A stretch of 64,000 nt of DNA from Stenotrophomonas ginsengisoli (GCF_001431485.1 NZ_LDJM01000006.1:1-64000); one strand, 5' to 3'. Counted from the stretch's first letter, positions 1-9,880 are shown. A program made the numbers and translations. The notes: generated by a model from the sequence alone, not told the origin.

Positions 1-47
1 TCAATGTTGCTAAGCCGGTAACGCCTCTGGCGCCAACGGGAAAATCA

Positions 48-123
48 GGGCTGTTAGCTCAGTTGGTAGAGCAGTTGACTCTTAATCAATAGGTCCAAGG
101 TTCGAATCCTTGACAGCCCACCA
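48..123 (+). tRNA. tRNA-Lys (anticodon CTT)
   Basis: A full cloverleaf is visible: acceptor GGGCTGT pairs with ACAGCCC, the D arm is GCTC/GAGC, the anticodon loop CTCTTAA gives CTT, the T arm contains GGTTCGAATCC, and CCA is encoded at 121-123. It is followed at once by a terminator-like hairpin, so it probably ends its transcription unit. Confidence 0.96.
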
Positions 124-128
124 AGACC

Positions 129-158
129 AAGGCATCTGTGACAAGCAGGTGCCTTTTT
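129..158 (+). terminator. Rho-independent terminator after tRNA-Lys
   Basis: A 10-bp stem (AAGGCATCTG with CAGGTGCCTT, one G-T pair) with a 7-nt loop is followed by TTTTT. It lies 6 nt after tRNA-Lys and separates it from tRNA-Leu. Confidence 0.75.
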
Positions 159-199
159 CTTTATCTGCCGAGCTGCGAGAATGCAGCGGCATGCAAGTT

Positions 200-284
200 G
201 CGAAAGTGGCGGAATTGGTAGACGCCCTGGATTTAGGTTCCAGTGTCGCAAGACGTGGGGGTTCGAGTCCCCCCTTTCGCACCA
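200..284 (+). tRNA. tRNA-Leu (anticodon TAG)
   Basis: Acceptor GCGAAAG pairs with CTTTCGC, the anticodon loop TTTAGGT gives TAG, and there is a long variable arm (class II tRNA) and encoded CCA at 282-284. It reads CUN leucine codons. It sits between the tRNA-Lys terminator and tig. Confidence 0.96.
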
Positions 285-453
285 TCTCACGGCCTGCTGC
301 AGCCTCTGTCCATGCGGCTGCATTGTCCGCTGGCGGCCAGCGCCGTTATACGCCAAACTACAGGGCTGTGAAGGGTTTTTTGATGCCCTTCGTCCATAAC
401 CGTTTCTCTTCCCTATCGAGCCGGCGGCGGAGCTGCCGGTGGCAGGAGTCAAC

Positions 454-1749
454 ATGCAAGCTTCGATTGAAACCACTGGCACCCTGGAGCGCCGCCTGTC
501 CATCACCCTGCCGGAAGACCGCCTGCAGAGCCTGATTGCCGGCCGTCTGGCCGACATCGGCCGCAATGTGCGCATCAAGGGCTTCCGCCCGGGCAAGGTG
601 CCGGCCAAGGTGGTCGAGCAGCGTTTCGGTGCCCAGGTTCGCGGTGAGGCAATCGAAGGCCTGCTGCGCGAGGGTTTTGATTCGGCTATCCGCAGCAATG
701 AACTGCGTGTTGTCGGCAATCCGCGTATCGAGAAGGCTGGCGAAGGCGAGCTGGATTTCGTTGCCACCGTCGACCTGGTGCCGGAATTCGGCGAGATCGA
801 CGTGACCAAGCTGACCGTGGTCCGTGACACCGCCGAGATCACCGATGCCGACATCGAGCAGATGATCGAAAACCTGCGCCTGCAGCGCCGCAGCTTCGTG
901 CCGGTCACCCGTGCCGCAGCCGAAGGCGACCTGGTCGCAGTGGAAACCTATTCGGTGGTGGACGGTGAGCGTCTGCCGGCCGAAGGCGCCGAGAAGGGCC
1001 AGGTCATCATCGGTGGCGGCATGATGTATGCCCCGATCGAGCAGGGCCTGGTCGGTCTGGCCAAGGGCGAGGAAAAGACCCTGGATGTGGAATTCCCGGC
1101 GGACTGGCGCGTGCCGGCCCTGGCTGGCAAGACCGCCCAGGTCACCGTGAAGGCTGCTGATGTGGCCGAGTCGGTGCTGCCGGAAGTGGATGCCGAGTTC
1201 ATCAAGAGTTTCGGTGTGAAGGGTGGTGACGTCGAGCAGTTCCGCGCCGACATCCGTTCCAACCTGCAGCGCGAGCTGAAGGGTGCGCTGATGAACCGCC
1301 TGCGCCGTGAAGTCGGCGAGCAGCTGATTGCCGCCTACGCCCACATCGAGCTGCCGGCACGTCTAGTGGAGGCTGAAGCCCGCAGCATGCTGGCCCAGCA
1401 GATCGAGCAGATCCGTCGCCAGGGCGGCAACCCGGGCCAGGTCCCGGCCGATGCCCACCAGGGCTTTGCCGATGCAGCCCGCAAGCGCGTGCTGGTCGGC
1501 CTGCTGGTTGGCGAGATCGCCCGCATCAACCAGCTGCGTCTGGAGCCGGCACGCCTGAACGAAACCCTGAACCTGATTGCTTCGACCTACGAAGAGCCGG
1601 AGCAGGTGGTTGAGATGTACCGCAAGGATCCCCAACTGATGAATGGCCTGCAGGGCCGTGTGATGGAAGAGCAGGTGATCGACTGGATCGCCGAGCGCGC
1701 CCAGCACACCGAGCGCAGCCTGAGCTTCCAGGAAGCGATCCGCCAGTAA
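454..1749 (+). CDS. tig: trigger factor, ribosome-associated chaperone and prolyl isomerase
   Basis: This protein of 431 residues is trigger factor. It docks at the ribosomal exit tunnel and shields nascent chains. Visible are an N-terminal ribosome-binding domain with the signature GFRPGKVP near residues 44-51, a central FKBP-type isomerase domain (about 150-240), and a helical C-terminal chaperone domain. The reading frame extends 15 bases upstream to a GTG, but ATG 454 is preferred because AGGAG (444-448) lies 5 nt before it and the protein then begins MQASIET as expected for the family. It heads tig-clpP-clpX-lon, the conserved proteobacterial protein quality-control cluster. A strong GC hairpin without a T-run follows it before clpP. 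Confidence 0.97.
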   Translation: MQASIETTGTLERRLSITLPEDRLQSLIAGRLADIGRNVRIKGFRPGKVPAKVVEQRFGAQVRGEAIEGLLREGFDSAIRSNELRVVGNPRIEKAGEGELDFVATVDLVPEFGEIDVTKLTVVRDTAEITDADIEQMIENLRLQRRSFVPVTRAAAEGDLVAVETYSVVDGERLPAEGAEKGQVIIGGGMMYAPIEQGLVGLAKGEEKTLDVEFPADWRVPALAGKTAQVTVKAADVAESVLPEVDAEFIKSFGVKGGDVEQFRADIRSNLQRELKGALMNRLRREVGEQLIAAYAHIELPARLVEAEARSMLAQQIEQIRRQGGNPGQVPADAHQGFADAARKRVLVGLLVGEIARINQLRLEPARLNETLNLIASTYEEPEQVVEMYRKDPQLMNGLQGRVMEEQVIDWIAERAQHTERSLSFQEAIRQ

Positions 1750-1775
1750 CACCGGCCGGCGTAAGCTGGCTACGC

Positions 1776-1797
1776 CCCCGCGCCGCATGGCGCGGGG
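1776..1797 (+). other. strong intergenic hairpin between tig and clpP
   Basis: A perfect 9-bp stem (CCCCGCGCC/GGCGCGGGG) with loop GCAT sits 29 nt before the clpP start. There is no T-run, so it is more likely a processing, stability or attenuation element than a simple terminator. That role is inference. Confidence 0.5.
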
Positions 1798-1825
1798 CGA
1801 TTCCTTCAGATACAGGTGCCCGTGA

Positions 1826-2452
1826 ATGGACAACCGAACCAAAGCCTTGAACCTGGTTCCGATGGTGGTCGAGCAGACCGCTCGTGGTGAGCGCTCTTAC
1901 GACATCTACTCGCGTTTGCTCAAGGAGCGCCTGATTTTCCTGGTCGGTCCGATCGACGACCACATGGCCAACCTGGTGGTGGCACAGCTGCTGTTCCTGG
2001 AAGCGGAAAATCCGGAAAAGGACATCAGCATCTACATCAATTCGCCCGGTGGCGTGGTCACCGCCGGCATGGCCATCTACGACACCATGCAGTACATCCG
2101 CCCGGATGTGAGCACCATCTGTGTCGGCCAGGCCTGCTCGATGGGCGCGCTGCTGCTGGCTTCCGGCGCGGCCGGCAAGCGCTTTGCGCTGCCCAATTCG
2201 CGCGTGATGATCCACCAGCCGCTGGGCGGTTACCAGGGCCAGGCCACGGACATCGACATCCATGCCCGTGAAATCCTGACCCTGCGTTCGCGCCTGAACG
2301 AGGTGCTGGCCAAGCACACCGGCCAGAACCTGGAAACCATCGCCCGCGATACCGAGCGCGACAATTTCAAGAGTGCCTTCGAAGCCCAGGCCTACGGCTT
2401 GGTCGACCAGGTGCTCGAACGCCGCCCCGAGGAATCGATCCAGCCCGTTTGA
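1826..2452 (+). CDS. clpP: ATP-dependent Clp protease proteolytic subunit
   Basis: ClpP is the serine-protease chamber of the cytosolic ClpXP/ClpAP machines. The 208-residue length is normal. The catalytic triad is visible as Ser105 (in GQACSMGA), His130 (in MIHQP) and Asp179 (in DTERDN), with the family spacing of 25 and 49 residues. The segment [11 protein letters not shown] (71-81) supplies the oxyanion region. The frame opens with ATG at 1826. Gene order tig-clpP-clpX-lon matches E. coli, and the partner unfoldase gene lies 128 bp downstream, so the two likely act together on tagged and regulatory substrates. Confidence 0.98.
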   Translation: MDNRTKALNLVPMVVEQTARGERSYDIYSRLLKERLIFLVGPIDDHMANLVVAQLLFLEAENPEKDISIYINSPGGVVTAGMAIYDTMQYIRPDVSTICVGQACSMGALLLASGAAGKRFALPNSRVMIHQPLGGYQGQATDIDIHAREILTLRSRLNEVLAKHTGQNLETIARDTERDNFKSAFEAQAYGLVDQVLERRPEESIQPV

Positions 2453-2542
2453 CCGTGGCAAGTGATTGAAAACAAAGCGGTAAAGGCAGGGTCGGCGCTG
2501 GACGGGAGTCCGCCCGGCCCTGTGCTATTCTCGAACACACAT

Positions 2543-2559
2543 CCCTGCATCTTGCAGGG
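2543..2559 (+). other. small hairpin in the clpX leader
   Basis: CCCTGCA/TGCAGGG with loop TCT lies about 21 nt upstream of the clpX ATG, just before a GGGGAG stretch. It could influence translation of clpX or be fortuitous. Confidence 0.3.
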
Positions 2560-2580
2560 GAGCAACTGGATAAGCGAAGC

Positions 2581-3867
2581 ATGACTGAAGACCGGCAAGG
2601 GCGTTCCGCAGACGGCGGCAAGATTCTCTACTGCTCGTTCTGTGGAAAGAGCCAGCACGAGGTCCGCAAGCTGATTGCTGGCCCGAGCGTGTTCATCTGT
2701 GATGAATGCGTGGCGCTGTGCAACGACATCATTCGTGAGGAACTGGAGGAAAAGGCTTCCTCGGCGCGCAGCTCGCTGCCCAAGCCGAAGGAAATCCTGG
2801 AAGTCCTGGACCAGTACGTGATCGGCCAGAACCGTGCCAAGCGCACCCTGGCAGTGGCCGTGTACAACCACTACAAGCGCATTGAAAGCCGTCAGAAGAG
2901 CGATGACGTGGAGCTGGCCAAGTCCAACATCCTGCTCGTCGGTCCGACCGGTTCGGGCAAGACCCTGCTGGCCGAAACCCTGGCGCGCATGCTCAACGTG
3001 CCCTTCACCATGGCCGATGCGACCACCCTGACCGAAGCCGGCTATGTCGGCGAGGACGTGGAAAACATCATCCAGAAGCTGTTGCAGAAGTGCGATTACG
3101 ACGTGGAAAAGGCCCAGCAGGGTATTGTCTACATCGATGAAATCGACAAGATCTCGCGCAAGAGCGAAAACCCGTCCATCACCCGTGACGTGTCCGGCGA
3201 AGGCGTGCAGCAGGCCCTGCTCAAGCTGATCGAAGGCACCGTGGCCAGCGTGCCGCCGCAGGGCGGGCGCAAGCATCCGCAGCAGGAATTCCTGCAGGTG
3301 GACACCAAGAACATCCTGTTCATCTGCGGCGGTGCGTTTGCCGGCCTGGACAAGGTGATTGCGGCCCGTTCCACCGAGGCCGGCAGCATCGGTTTCGGCG
3401 CCAAGGTCAAGTCTTCCGAGCGTAAGCAGGAAGTGGGCAAGGTGCTGGCCCAGGTGGAGCCGGAAGACCTGGTCAAGTTTGGCCTGATCCCGGAATTTGT
3501 CGGCCGTCTGCCGGTGGTTGCCACCCTGGAAGAGCTGGACGAAGCAGCCCTGGTGCAGATCCTGACCGAGCCGAAGAACGCCATCACCAAGCAGTTCAAG
3601 AAGCTGTTCGAGATGGAAGGCGTGGAGCTGGAGTTCCGCCCCGATGCGCTGTCGGCCATCGCCAAGAAGGCGCTCAAGCGCAAGACCGGCGCCCGTGGCC
3701 TGCGCACCATCGTTGAATCGGTGTTGATGGACACCATGTACGAACTGCCCTCGGCCGAGAACGTGACCAAGGTGGTGGTGGATGAGTCGGTGATCGAGAG
3801 CAAGTCCGAGCCGTACCTGATCTACGCCACCCCGGCGGCGCCGGCCAAGGCGGCCTCGGGCGACTGA
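2581..3867 (+). CDS. clpX: ClpX, ATP-dependent unfoldase of the ClpXP protease
   Basis: ClpX is a hexameric AAA+ unfoldase that feeds tagged substrates into ClpP. In this 428-residue protein I see the N-terminal zinc-binding domain (Cys18, Cys21, Cys40, Cys43), Walker A GPTGSGKT (121-128), the pore loop GYVG (154-157), Walker B IVYIDE (182-187), and an IGF-type loop in SIGFGAKV for ClpP contact. All key residues are present. It follows clpP in the same orientation and is ended by a hairpin terminator before lon, so lon is probably transcribed separately. Confidence 0.98.
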   Translation: MTEDRQGRSADGGKILYCSFCGKSQHEVRKLIAGPSVFICDECVALCNDIIREELEEKASSARSSLPKPKEILEVLDQYVIGQNRAKRTLAVAVYNHYKRIESRQKSDDVELAKSNILLVGPTGSGKTLLAETLARMLNVPFTMADATTLTEAGYVGEDVENIIQKLLQKCDYDVEKAQQGIVYIDEIDKISRKSENPSITRDVSGEGVQQALLKLIEGTVASVPPQGGRKHPQQEFLQVDTKNILFICGGAFAGLDKVIAARSTEAGSIGFGAKVKSSERKQEVGKVLAQVEPEDLVKFGLIPEFVGRLPVVATLEELDEAALVQILTEPKNAITKQFKKLFEMEGVELEFRPDALSAIAKKALKRKTGARGLRTIVESVLMDTMYELPSAENVTKVVVDESVIESKSEPYLIYATPAAPAKAASGD

Positions 3868-3898
3868 GTCGCCGTAGCTGCCCCTTGCAAGTGCACGT

Positions 3899-3932
3899 CG
3901 ATGGCCCCATAACGGGGCCATCGGCGTTTTAT
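3899..3932 (+). terminator. terminator after clpX
   Basis: A perfect 10-bp stem (CGATGGCCCC/GGGGCCATCG) with a 5-nt loop is followed by a short T-rich tail. It lies between the clpX stop and the lon start. Confidence 0.75.
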
Positions 3933-3958
3933 TGCCCCACCAGCCCGAGAGAATCCCC

Positions 3959-6442
3959 ATGGCTGCATCCCGTACCGACGTTATCCACCTGCCCGTGCTG
4001 CCCCTGCGCGATGTGGTGGTGTTCCCGCACATGGTGATCCCGCTGTTTGTCGGGCGCGACAAGTCCATGCGTGCCCTGGAGCTGGCGATGGAGGCGGACA
4101 AGCGCATCCTGCTGGTGGCCCAGACCTCGGCCGACATCGATGACCCGTCCGGCGAGCAGCTGTTCGGCGTGGGTACCCTGGCCCAGGTGCTGCAGCTGCT
4201 CAAGCTGCCTGACGGCACGGTCAAGGTGCTGGTCGAAGGCGTCTCGCGTGTGGCCGTGGACAAGGTGGTCGAAGAGCAGGGCGCGCTGCATGGCGATGGC
4301 CGCGAGCTGGCCGATGCCGCTGCCGGCGATGACAAGCAGGTGCGCGCGGTGGCGCGCTCGCTGATGTCGCTGTTCGAACAGTACGTCAAGACCAACCGCA
4401 AGCTGCCGCCGGAACTGCTGCAGACCCTGGCCGGTATCGAAGAGCCGGACCGTCTGGCCGACACCGTGGCCGCCCATCTGGGCGTGCGTCTGGCCGACAA
4501 GCAGAAGCTGCTGGAAACCCTGGCCGTTTCCGAACGGCTGGAAATGCTGGTCGGTCTGGTCGACGGCGAGCTGGACGTACAGCAGCTGGAAAAGCGCATC
4601 CGCGGCCGGGTCAAGTCGCAGATGGAAAAAAGCCAGCGCGAGTACTACCTCAACGAACAGATGAAGGCCATCCAGAAGGAACTGGGCGACCTGGATGACG
4701 CCCCGGACGAGCTGGAGGCGCTGTCGCGCAAGATCAGCGAAGCCGGCATGCCCAAGGCGGTGGAGGCCAAGGCCCGTGCCGAGCTGTCCAAGCTCAAGCA
4801 GATGTCGGCCATGTCCTCTGAAGCGGCGGTGGTGCGCAACTACCTGGATTGGCTGCTGGGCGTGCCGTGGAACAAGCGTTCCAAGGTGCGCAAGGACCTG
4901 GCCACCGCGCAGGAAACCCTGGACGCGGACCACTACGGCCTGGAGAAGGTCAAGGAACGCATCCTGGAATATCTGGCGGTGCAGTCGCGGGTCAAGCAGA
5001 TGCGTGGGCCGATCCTGTGCCTGGTCGGGCCGCCGGGCGTGGGCAAGACCTCGCTGGGCCAGTCCATTGCCAAGGCCACCAACCGCAAGTTCGTGCGCAT
5101 GAGCCTGGGCGGGGTGCGTGACGAGGCCGAGATCCGTGGCCACCGCCGTACCTATGTCGGTTCGATGCCGGGCCGCATCGTGCAGAACCTGAACAAGGTC
5201 GGCAGCAAGAACCCGCTGTTCGTGCTCGATGAAATCGACAAGATGAGCATGGATTTCCGTGGCGACCCGTCCTCGGCCCTGCTCGAGGTGCTGGACCCGG
5301 AACAGAACAGCGCCTTCAACGACCATTACCTGGAAGTGGATCTGGACCTGTCCGAGGTGATGTTCGTTGCCACCTCCAACTCGCTCAACATCCCCGGCCC
5401 GCTGCTGGACCGCATGGAAGTGATCCGCATCCCCGGTTACACCGAGGATGAGAAGCTGGCCATCGCCAGCCGCTACCTGCTGCCCAAGCAGCTCAAGGCC
5501 AACGGCCTGGTGGACGGCGAGCTGGCGGTCGAACAGGAAGCGCTGCGCGACATCGTGCGTTACTACACCCGCGAATCTGGCGTGCGCAACCTGGAGCGCG
5601 AGATCGCCAAGATCTGCCGCAAGGTGGTCAAGCAGATTGCCCTGGCTGGCCCGAAGGGGATCAAGCCGGTCAAGCGTGGCCGTGGCAAGAATGCCACCAC
5701 GGTGCTGGTGGTGGTGGATTCGGCCAACCTGGACAGCTACCTGGGCGTGCGTCGTTTCGACTTCGGCCGCGCCGAGGAGCAGAACGAGATCGGCCTGGTC
5801 ACCGGCCTGGCCTGGACCGAGGTCGGCGGCGAGCTGCTGCAGATCGAGTCCACCCTGATCCCGGGCAAGGGCGCGGTCACGCTGACCGGCCAGCTCGGCA
5901 ACGTGATGAAGGAATCGGCCACGGCGGCCCTGTCGGTGGTGCGTTCGCGCGCGCCGCTGCTGGGCATCAATGCCGATTTCCTGCAGAAGCATGACCTGCA
6001 CGTGCATGTACCCGATGGTGCCACCCCCAAGGACGGCCCCAGCGCCGGTATCGCCATGGTCACGGCCCTGGTGTCCACGCTGACCAAGGTGCCGGTGCGT
6101 GCCGAAGTGGCGATGACCGGTGAGATCACCCTGCGTGGCCGGGTCACGGCCATCGGTGGGTTGAAGGAGAAGCTGCTGGCGGCCCTGCGTGGTGGCATCA
6201 CCACGGTCATCATCCCGGAGGAGAACCGCAAGGACCTGGCCGACATTCCGGCCAATGTCACCGATGGCCTGACCATCGTGCCGGTGAAGTGGATCGACGA
6301 AGTGCTGGATATCGCCCTGGAGCGCCCGACCCGGCCCAAGGTGCGCAAGGCCGCGGCCAAGCGGGCCACATCCAAGACTGCGCAGCGGGTCACGGTGCGC
6401 GGCAAGGGCAAGGGCAGTACCGGTTCGCGCGTAAAGCACTGA
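3959..6442 (+). CDS. lon: Lon protease (ATP-dependent serine protease)
   Basis: Lon degrades misfolded and short-lived regulatory proteins in the cytosol. This copy has 827 residues from ATG 3959. The frame also opens at a TTG 27 bases upstream, but GAGAG just before 3959 and the usual N-terminus leading into [13 protein letters not shown] favour 3959. Domains: N-terminal LAN domain (about 1-200), coiled-coil middle, AAA+ module with Walker A GPPGVGKT (357-364), and a C-terminal protease domain with catalytic Ser695 (in DGPSAGIAM) and Lys738 (in GGLKEK), spaced 43 residues as in E. coli. The tail is rich in Lys and Arg. It is monocistronic in appearance, between the clpX terminator and the hup promoter. 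Confidence 0.98.
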   Translation: MAASRTDVIHLPVLPLRDVVVFPHMVIPLFVGRDKSMRALELAMEADKRILLVAQTSADIDDPSGEQLFGVGTLAQVLQLLKLPDGTVKVLVEGVSRVAVDKVVEEQGALHGDGRELADAAAGDDKQVRAVARSLMSLFEQYVKTNRKLPPELLQTLAGIEEPDRLADTVAAHLGVRLADKQKLLETLAVSERLEMLVGLVDGELDVQQLEKRIRGRVKSQMEKSQREYYLNEQMKAIQKELGDLDDAPDELEALSRKISEAGMPKAVEAKARAELSKLKQMSAMSSEAAVVRNYLDWLLGVPWNKRSKVRKDLATAQETLDADHYGLEKVKERILEYLAVQSRVKQMRGPILCLVGPPGVGKTSLGQSIAKATNRKFVRMSLGGVRDEAEIRGHRRTYVGSMPGRIVQNLNKVGSKNPLFVLDEIDKMSMDFRGDPSSALLEVLDPEQNSAFNDHYLEVDLDLSEVMFVATSNSLNIPGPLLDRMEVIRIPGYTEDEKLAIASRYLLPKQLKANGLVDGELAVEQEALRDIVRYYTRESGVRNLEREIAKICRKVVKQIALAGPKGIKPVKRGRGKNATTVLVVVDSANLDSYLGVRRFDFGRAEEQNEIGLVTGLAWTEVGGELLQIESTLIPGKGAVTLTGQLGNVMKESATAALSVVRSRAPLLGINADFLQKHDLHVHVPDGATPKDGPSAGIAMVTALVSTLTKVPVRAEVAMTGEITLRGRVTAIGGLKEKLLAALRGGITTVIIPEENRKDLADIPANVTDGLTIVPVKWIDEVLDIALERPTRPKVRKAAAKRATSKTAQRVTVRGKGKGSTGSRVKH

Positions 6443-6493
6443 ACCAACCCGCAGTAAATGCCCAAAACCCGCGTCATTCAAGGCTTTTCAAGC

Positions 6494-6522
6494 TTGCGTG
6501 GGGTAGGGGGCGCTGGTATAAA
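6494..6522 (+). promoter_or_regulatory. sigma70-type promoter of hup
   Basis: TTGCGT (6494-6499) and TATAAA (6517-6522) are separated by 17 bp, close to the sigma70 consensus. Transcription from here would give a leader of about 118 nt before hup. This is a motif reading only. Confidence 0.6.
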
Positions 6523-6646
6523 AGCAGCTCTTGCGGGGCCGGCCGGTCGGCTCGCCCCGCAACCAAAACCCACCAGCCTGTTGCATTCCCATCCGGACAG
6601 GCCGGTATCCAATTTCCGCGGCAAACCGCACAGGGAGCTTTACCAA

Positions 6647-6919
6647 ATGAACAAGACCGAATTGATCGATGGCGTCGCCGCTGCAGCTGATCTGACCAAG
6701 GCCGAAGCCGGTCGTGCCGTCGATGCGATCATCGGCGAAATCACCAAGGCCCTGAAGAATGGCGAAGCCGTGACCCTGGTCGGCTTCGGTACCTTCCAGG
6801 TGCGTGAGCGTGCCGAGCGCACCGGCCGCAACCCGAAGACCGGCGACACCATCAAGATTGCCGCCTCGAACAATCCGTCGTTCAAGGCTGGTAAGGCCCT
6901 GAAGGATGCTGTAAACTAA
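6647..6919 (+). CDS. hupB: HU-family DNA-binding protein (nucleoid protein)
   Basis: HU is a small dimeric histone-like protein that bends DNA and shapes the nucleoid. The 90-residue product starts MNKTELID and contains the family DNA-binding arm with the signature [18 protein letters not shown]. The frame is open further upstream, but ATG 6647 with GGGAG (6633-6637) before it gives the standard HU length. It follows lon, as hupB does in E. coli, and is preceded by a good promoter. A tRNA-Val gene begins 12 bp after its stop. Confidence 0.97.
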   Translation: MNKTELIDGVAAAADLTKAEAGRAVDAIIGEITKALKNGEAVTLVGFGTFQVRERAERTGRNPKTGDTIKIAASNNPSFKAGKALKDAVN

Positions 6920-6931
6920 TCTGCTCGGCAC

Positions 6932-7006
6932 GGGTGCTTAGCTCAGCGGTAGAGCGTCTCCTTTACACGGAGAGGGTCGGGGGTTCGATCCCCTCAGCAC
7001 CCACCA
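6932..7006 (+). tRNA. tRNA-Val (anticodon TAC)
   Basis: Acceptor GGGTGCT pairs with AGCACCC, the anticodon loop TTTACAC gives TAC, and CCA is encoded at 7004-7006. It lies 12 bp downstream of hup and may be co-transcribed with it. Confidence 0.96.
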
Positions 7007-7036
7007 AGGCTAGGCCTTGATGCTGATTTGAAATGT

Positions 7037-7113
7037 GGAGCGGTAGTTCAGCTGGTTAGAATGCTGGCCTGTCACGCCGGAGGTCGCGGGTTCGAGTCCC
7101 GTCCGCTCCGCCA
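7037..7113 (+). tRNA. tRNA-Asp (GTC), copy 1 of 4
   Basis: Cloverleaf with acceptor GGAGCGG/CCGCTCC, anticodon loop CTGTCAC (GTC) and encoded CCA. It is identical in sequence to the three copies that follow. A terminator hairpin lies directly downstream. Confidence 0.96.
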
Positions 7114-7120
7114 GTTTCAA

Positions 7121-7148
7121 GAAAGCCCCTGCTGCGGCGGGGGCTTTC
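7121..7148 (+). terminator. hairpin between tRNA-Asp copies 1 and 2
   Basis: GAAAGCCCC pairs with GGGGCTTTC and an inner GC helix extends the stem; a short T-rich tail (ATTT) follows. It suggests that copies 2 to 4 need another promoter or depend on read-through. Confidence 0.55.
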
Positions 7149-7192
7149 ATTTCCCTCAAGCCAAAAGCTTGCGGGGCCGGGTTTTCAAGTAC

Positions 7193-7269
7193 GGAGCGGT
7201 AGTTCAGCTGGTTAGAATGCTGGCCTGTCACGCCGGAGGTCGCGGGTTCGAGTCCCGTCCGCTCCGCCA
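7193..7269 (+). tRNA. tRNA-Asp (GTC), copy 2 of 4
   Basis: Identical to copy 1, including the encoded CCA. It is separated from copy 1 by 79 bp. Confidence 0.96.
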
Positions 7270-7305
7270 CTTGAATAAAACCCTTCCAATTTGAGATTTG
7301 TTCTG

Positions 7306-7311
7306 TATACT
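7306..7311 (+). promoter_or_regulatory. candidate -10 box before tRNA-Asp copies 3 and 4
   Basis: TATACT is a near-consensus -10 element 25 bp before copy 3. The best -35 candidate, TTCCAA with 16-bp spacing, is poor. This is a weak assignment. Confidence 0.35.
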
Positions 7312-7335
7312 GGGCAAATACCAAGTTTCAAGCGC

Positions 7336-7412
7336 GGAGCGGTAGTTCAGCTGGTTAGAATGCTGGCCTGTCACGCCGGAGGTCGCGGGTTCGAGTCCCG
7401 TCCGCTCCGCCA
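7336..7412 (+). tRNA. tRNA-Asp (GTC), copy 3 of 4
   Basis: Identical to the other copies; 66 bp after copy 2. Confidence 0.96.
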
Positions 7413-7460
7413 GTTGTATCCCGTCAGGCTTTCGGGCCTGCTCGGCAAAAGAATCGATGT

Positions 7461-7537
7461 GGAGCGGTAGTTCAGCTGGTTAGAATGCTGGCCTGTCACG
7501 CCGGAGGTCGCGGGTTCGAGTCCCGTCCGCTCCGCCA
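7461..7537 (+). tRNA. tRNA-Asp (GTC), copy 4 of 4
   Basis: Identical to the other copies; 48 bp after copy 3. A strong terminator follows, closing the tRNA array. Confidence 0.96.
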
Positions 7538-7544
7538 TTGTTCT

Positions 7545-7577
7545 CAAACCCCCGCCTGGTGCGGGGGTTTGTTTTTT
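7545..7577 (+). terminator. terminator of the tRNA-Asp array
   Basis: A perfect 11-bp stem (CAAACCCCCGC/GCGGGGGTTTG) with a 5-nt loop is followed by six T residues. Confidence 0.88.
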
Positions 7578-7657
7578 CTGTCTTGTGCATTGTCAATCGT
7601 GAGTGAGGGCCCGAAGCGGGTTACACTGCCCGGCTCGACATCAGGCCTTTGGTCCCA

Positions 7658-9619
7658 ATGCTGCAGAAACTTCGCGACAAGAGTTCAGGCTGGATCGCTA
7701 CCACGATCATTGTCCTGCTGATGGTTCCCTTCCTGTTCGTCATCGATTCCAGTTATCTGGGCGGTGTGGGTGCGAACAATGTGGCCCGTGTACAGGCTCC
7801 GCCGAGCTGGTGGAAGAGCGCTCCGTCGTTCTGGCCGGTCTCGATGCTGTGGCGCAGTGCCGAAATCACTTCCGACGACTTCCGTACCCGCTTTGAACAA
7901 GTGCGCATGAGCGCACGTGAGCAGCAGGGTGATGCGTTCGATCCGCGCCAGTTCGAGTCGCTGGAAAACAAGCGTCTGGTGCTGGAGCAGCTGATTGACG
8001 AGCAGGTCGTGCGCCTGGCCGCCGACGAGGCCGGCATCGTCATCGGCGATGCGGCCGTGGCCCAGTACATCCAGCAGATCCCGGCATTCCAGCGCGACGG
8101 CAAGTTCGATGCCGACCAGTACCGCCTGGCCCTGTCCCAGGGCGGTGTGGCGCGCAGCCCGGCGGCTTTTGATGCGCTGGTGCGCGATTCGCTCAAGCAG
8201 GCCGTGATCCCGACGGCGCTGGCACGCAGCGGTTTTGTCACCGCTGGCGAGGCCGAGCGTCTGTTCAAGCTGCTTGGCCAGACCCGTGACGTACAGCTGG
8301 CCGTGGTCGATCCGGTGGCCGCCGACGTTGCCGCCGTGACCGATGCACAGATCACCCAGTGGTATGCCGACCACGGCGATGACTTCCGTCAGCCCGAGCA
8401 GGTCAGCGTGGAGTATGTGGAGTTGCTGGCCAGCCAGTTGCCGCCGCCGGTGGCTGCTGACGAGGCCGCCCTGCGTGCCCGCTACGAGGCCGAGAAGGTG
8501 CGCTTTGTTGCGCCTGAGCAGCGTCGTGCCGCGCACATCCTGATCGAAGCCGGCAGCGACAAGGCCGCCGCACGCGCCAAGGCCCAGGCCCTGGCCGAGC
8601 AGGCCCGTGCCGGTGCCGATTTTGCCCAGCTGGCACGTGAGAATTCGGCTGATCCGGGTTCCAGGGACAGTGGTGGTGAACTGGGTTGGGTCGAGCGTGG
8701 GGTCATGGTCGGTGCGTTCGAGGACGCGCTGTTTGCCATGAAGACCGGTGAGATCGCTGGCCCGGTGGAAACCGACTTCGGCTTCCATGTGCTGAAGCTG
8801 GAAGAAACCAAGGGTGGTGAGGGCAAGCCGTTCGAGGAAGTGCGTGAGCAGCTGGCTGCCGAGCAGCTGCGCGCTGACGCCGAAGGTGCCTTCAATGCCC
8901 TGAGCACCAAGCTGGTGGACGAGGTTTACCTCAACCCGACCGCGCTGGCCCCGGCCGCTGCTGCTGCCGGCGTCGAGCTGAAGACGGCTGGCCCGTACAG
9001 CCGCGATGATGCTGTCGGCATCCTGGCCCACCCGCAGTTGCTGCGTCTGGCTTTCTCCGAAGTGCTTATCGCCGATGGCACCGTGAGCGAGCCGGTGGAA
9101 ATTGCCCCGGGCCACACCGTGATGCTGCGCGTCAGCGCCCATCAGGCCGAAGCGGCGCAGCCGCTGGAGCAGGTGCGCGACAAGGTGGCTGCTGCAGTGG
9201 CCGCGGACGTGGCTGACAAGGCCATGCTGGCAAAGGTCGATGCGCTGCTGGCCTCGGTGGCCGATGGCAAGACCACGCTGGCCGATGCGGCCGGCAAGGC
9301 CGGCCTGAGCGTGCAGGCCCTGGACAAGCTGCCGCGTGGCGTGCCGGTGCCCGGTACCAAGGCCAATGCCGAGATCTTCCGCGCCCAGGCGCCGGCCGAA
9401 GGCAAGCCGACCTACGGCAAGCTCAAGCTCGATGACGGCCGTCATGCCCTGTTCGCCCTGACCGCCGTCACCGCCGGTGAAGTGGCCCAGGTGCCGGAGC
9501 AGCAGCGTCAGATGCTCACCGAGCAGCTCAGCCAGATTGATGGCAACAACGCTGCCGAAGCGTTCGTGCGCGGCATGCGCGAGCATTTCAAGGTGCAGGT
9601 CAGCGAAGACCAGCTGTAA
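7658..9619 (+). CDS. ppiD: PpiD-type periplasmic folding chaperone (SurA N-terminal and parvulin domains)
   Basis: PpiD is an inner-membrane-anchored periplasmic chaperone that meets proteins leaving the Sec translocon. The 653-residue product has a short cytoplasmic N-terminus, one membrane helix near residues 13-30 (IATTIIVLLMVPFLFVI), a SurA_N-like helical region, and one parvulin-type domain around 270-370 containing AAHILIEA, GGELGWV and FGFHVLKLEE. The frame starts three codons upstream with TTG; ATG 7658 is chosen as the first ATG. Placement after lon, hup and tRNA genes follows the E. coli order lon-hupB-ppiD. Parvulin domains of PpiD are often catalytically inactive, so isomerase activity is not assumed. 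Confidence 0.94.
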   Translation: MLQKLRDKSSGWIATTIIVLLMVPFLFVIDSSYLGGVGANNVARVQAPPSWWKSAPSFWPVSMLWRSAEITSDDFRTRFEQVRMSAREQQGDAFDPRQFESLENKRLVLEQLIDEQVVRLAADEAGIVIGDAAVAQYIQQIPAFQRDGKFDADQYRLALSQGGVARSPAAFDALVRDSLKQAVIPTALARSGFVTAGEAERLFKLLGQTRDVQLAVVDPVAADVAAVTDAQITQWYADHGDDFRQPEQVSVEYVELLASQLPPPVAADEAALRARYEAEKVRFVAPEQRRAAHILIEAGSDKAAARAKAQALAEQARAGADFAQLARENSADPGSRDSGGELGWVERGVMVGAFEDALFAMKTGEIAGPVETDFGFHVLKLEETKGGEGKPFEEVREQLAAEQLRADAEGAFNALSTKLVDEVYLNPTALAPAAAAAGVELKTAGPYSRDDAVGILAHPQLLRLAFSEVLIADGTVSEPVEIAPGHTVMLRVSAHQAEAAQPLEQVRDKVAAAVAADVADKAMLAKVDALLASVADGKTTLADAAGKAGLSVQALDKLPRGVPVPGTKANAEIFRAQAPAEGKPTYGKLKLDDGRHALFALTAVTAGEVAQVPEQQRQMLTEQLSQIDGNNAAEAFVRGMREHFKVQVSEDQL

Positions 9620-9643
9620 GCACCGCGCTCCAGCGTGTTGAAG

Positions 9644-9674
9644 ACAGGCCCGGCTTTGCCGGGCCTGTTTTTTT
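9644..9674 (+). terminator. terminator after ppiD
   Basis: An 11-bp perfect stem (ACAGGCCCGGC/GCCGGGCCTGT) with loop TTT is followed by seven T residues. Confidence 0.9.
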
Positions 9675-9846
9675 GTGCGCGCCCGGCTGGTCAGGGGGGG
9701 CGGATCGCTTGTCTGATCGATGCGGCGGCTGCGCCACGCTGCCGGCCGATTGCCTGCTTGCCAAGGCCTGCCCGCAGCGCGGCGGATGCTGTTTGCTGGC
9801 GCGGCCGCTGCCTGGCTGGGGTTCAAGGCGGTGCCGTGGGGCGGAC

Positions 9847-9880
9847 AAAAAAACGGCCGCAGGATGTCTGCGGCCGTTTT
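9847..9880 (-). terminator. terminator of the gloB-mltD unit
   Basis: A 13-bp perfect stem (AAAACGGCCGCAG/CTGCGGCCGTTTT) with loop GATGT has a run of A on its left, that is a T-run for minus-strand transcription coming from mltD. It could also work on the plus strand. Between 9675 and 9846 I see no gene. Confidence 0.8.

Noticed and set aside
2392-4614. Open frame of 740 codons opposite clpX and the start of lon
   Set aside because: Antisense shadow of clpX/lon; low-complexity composition and no recognisable motif.
3929-6481. Long open frame of 850 codons on the minus strand opposite lon
   Set aside because: It lies wholly antisense to lon, has His/Gln/Arg-rich composition typical of a GC-rich shadow frame, and matches no family. 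The lon frame has full catalytic motifs.
7037-7537. Four regularly spaced repeats that could be taken for a CRISPR array
   Set aside because: The repeats are complete tRNA-Asp genes (77 nt, CCA, cloverleaf) with unequal spacers, and there are no cas genes.
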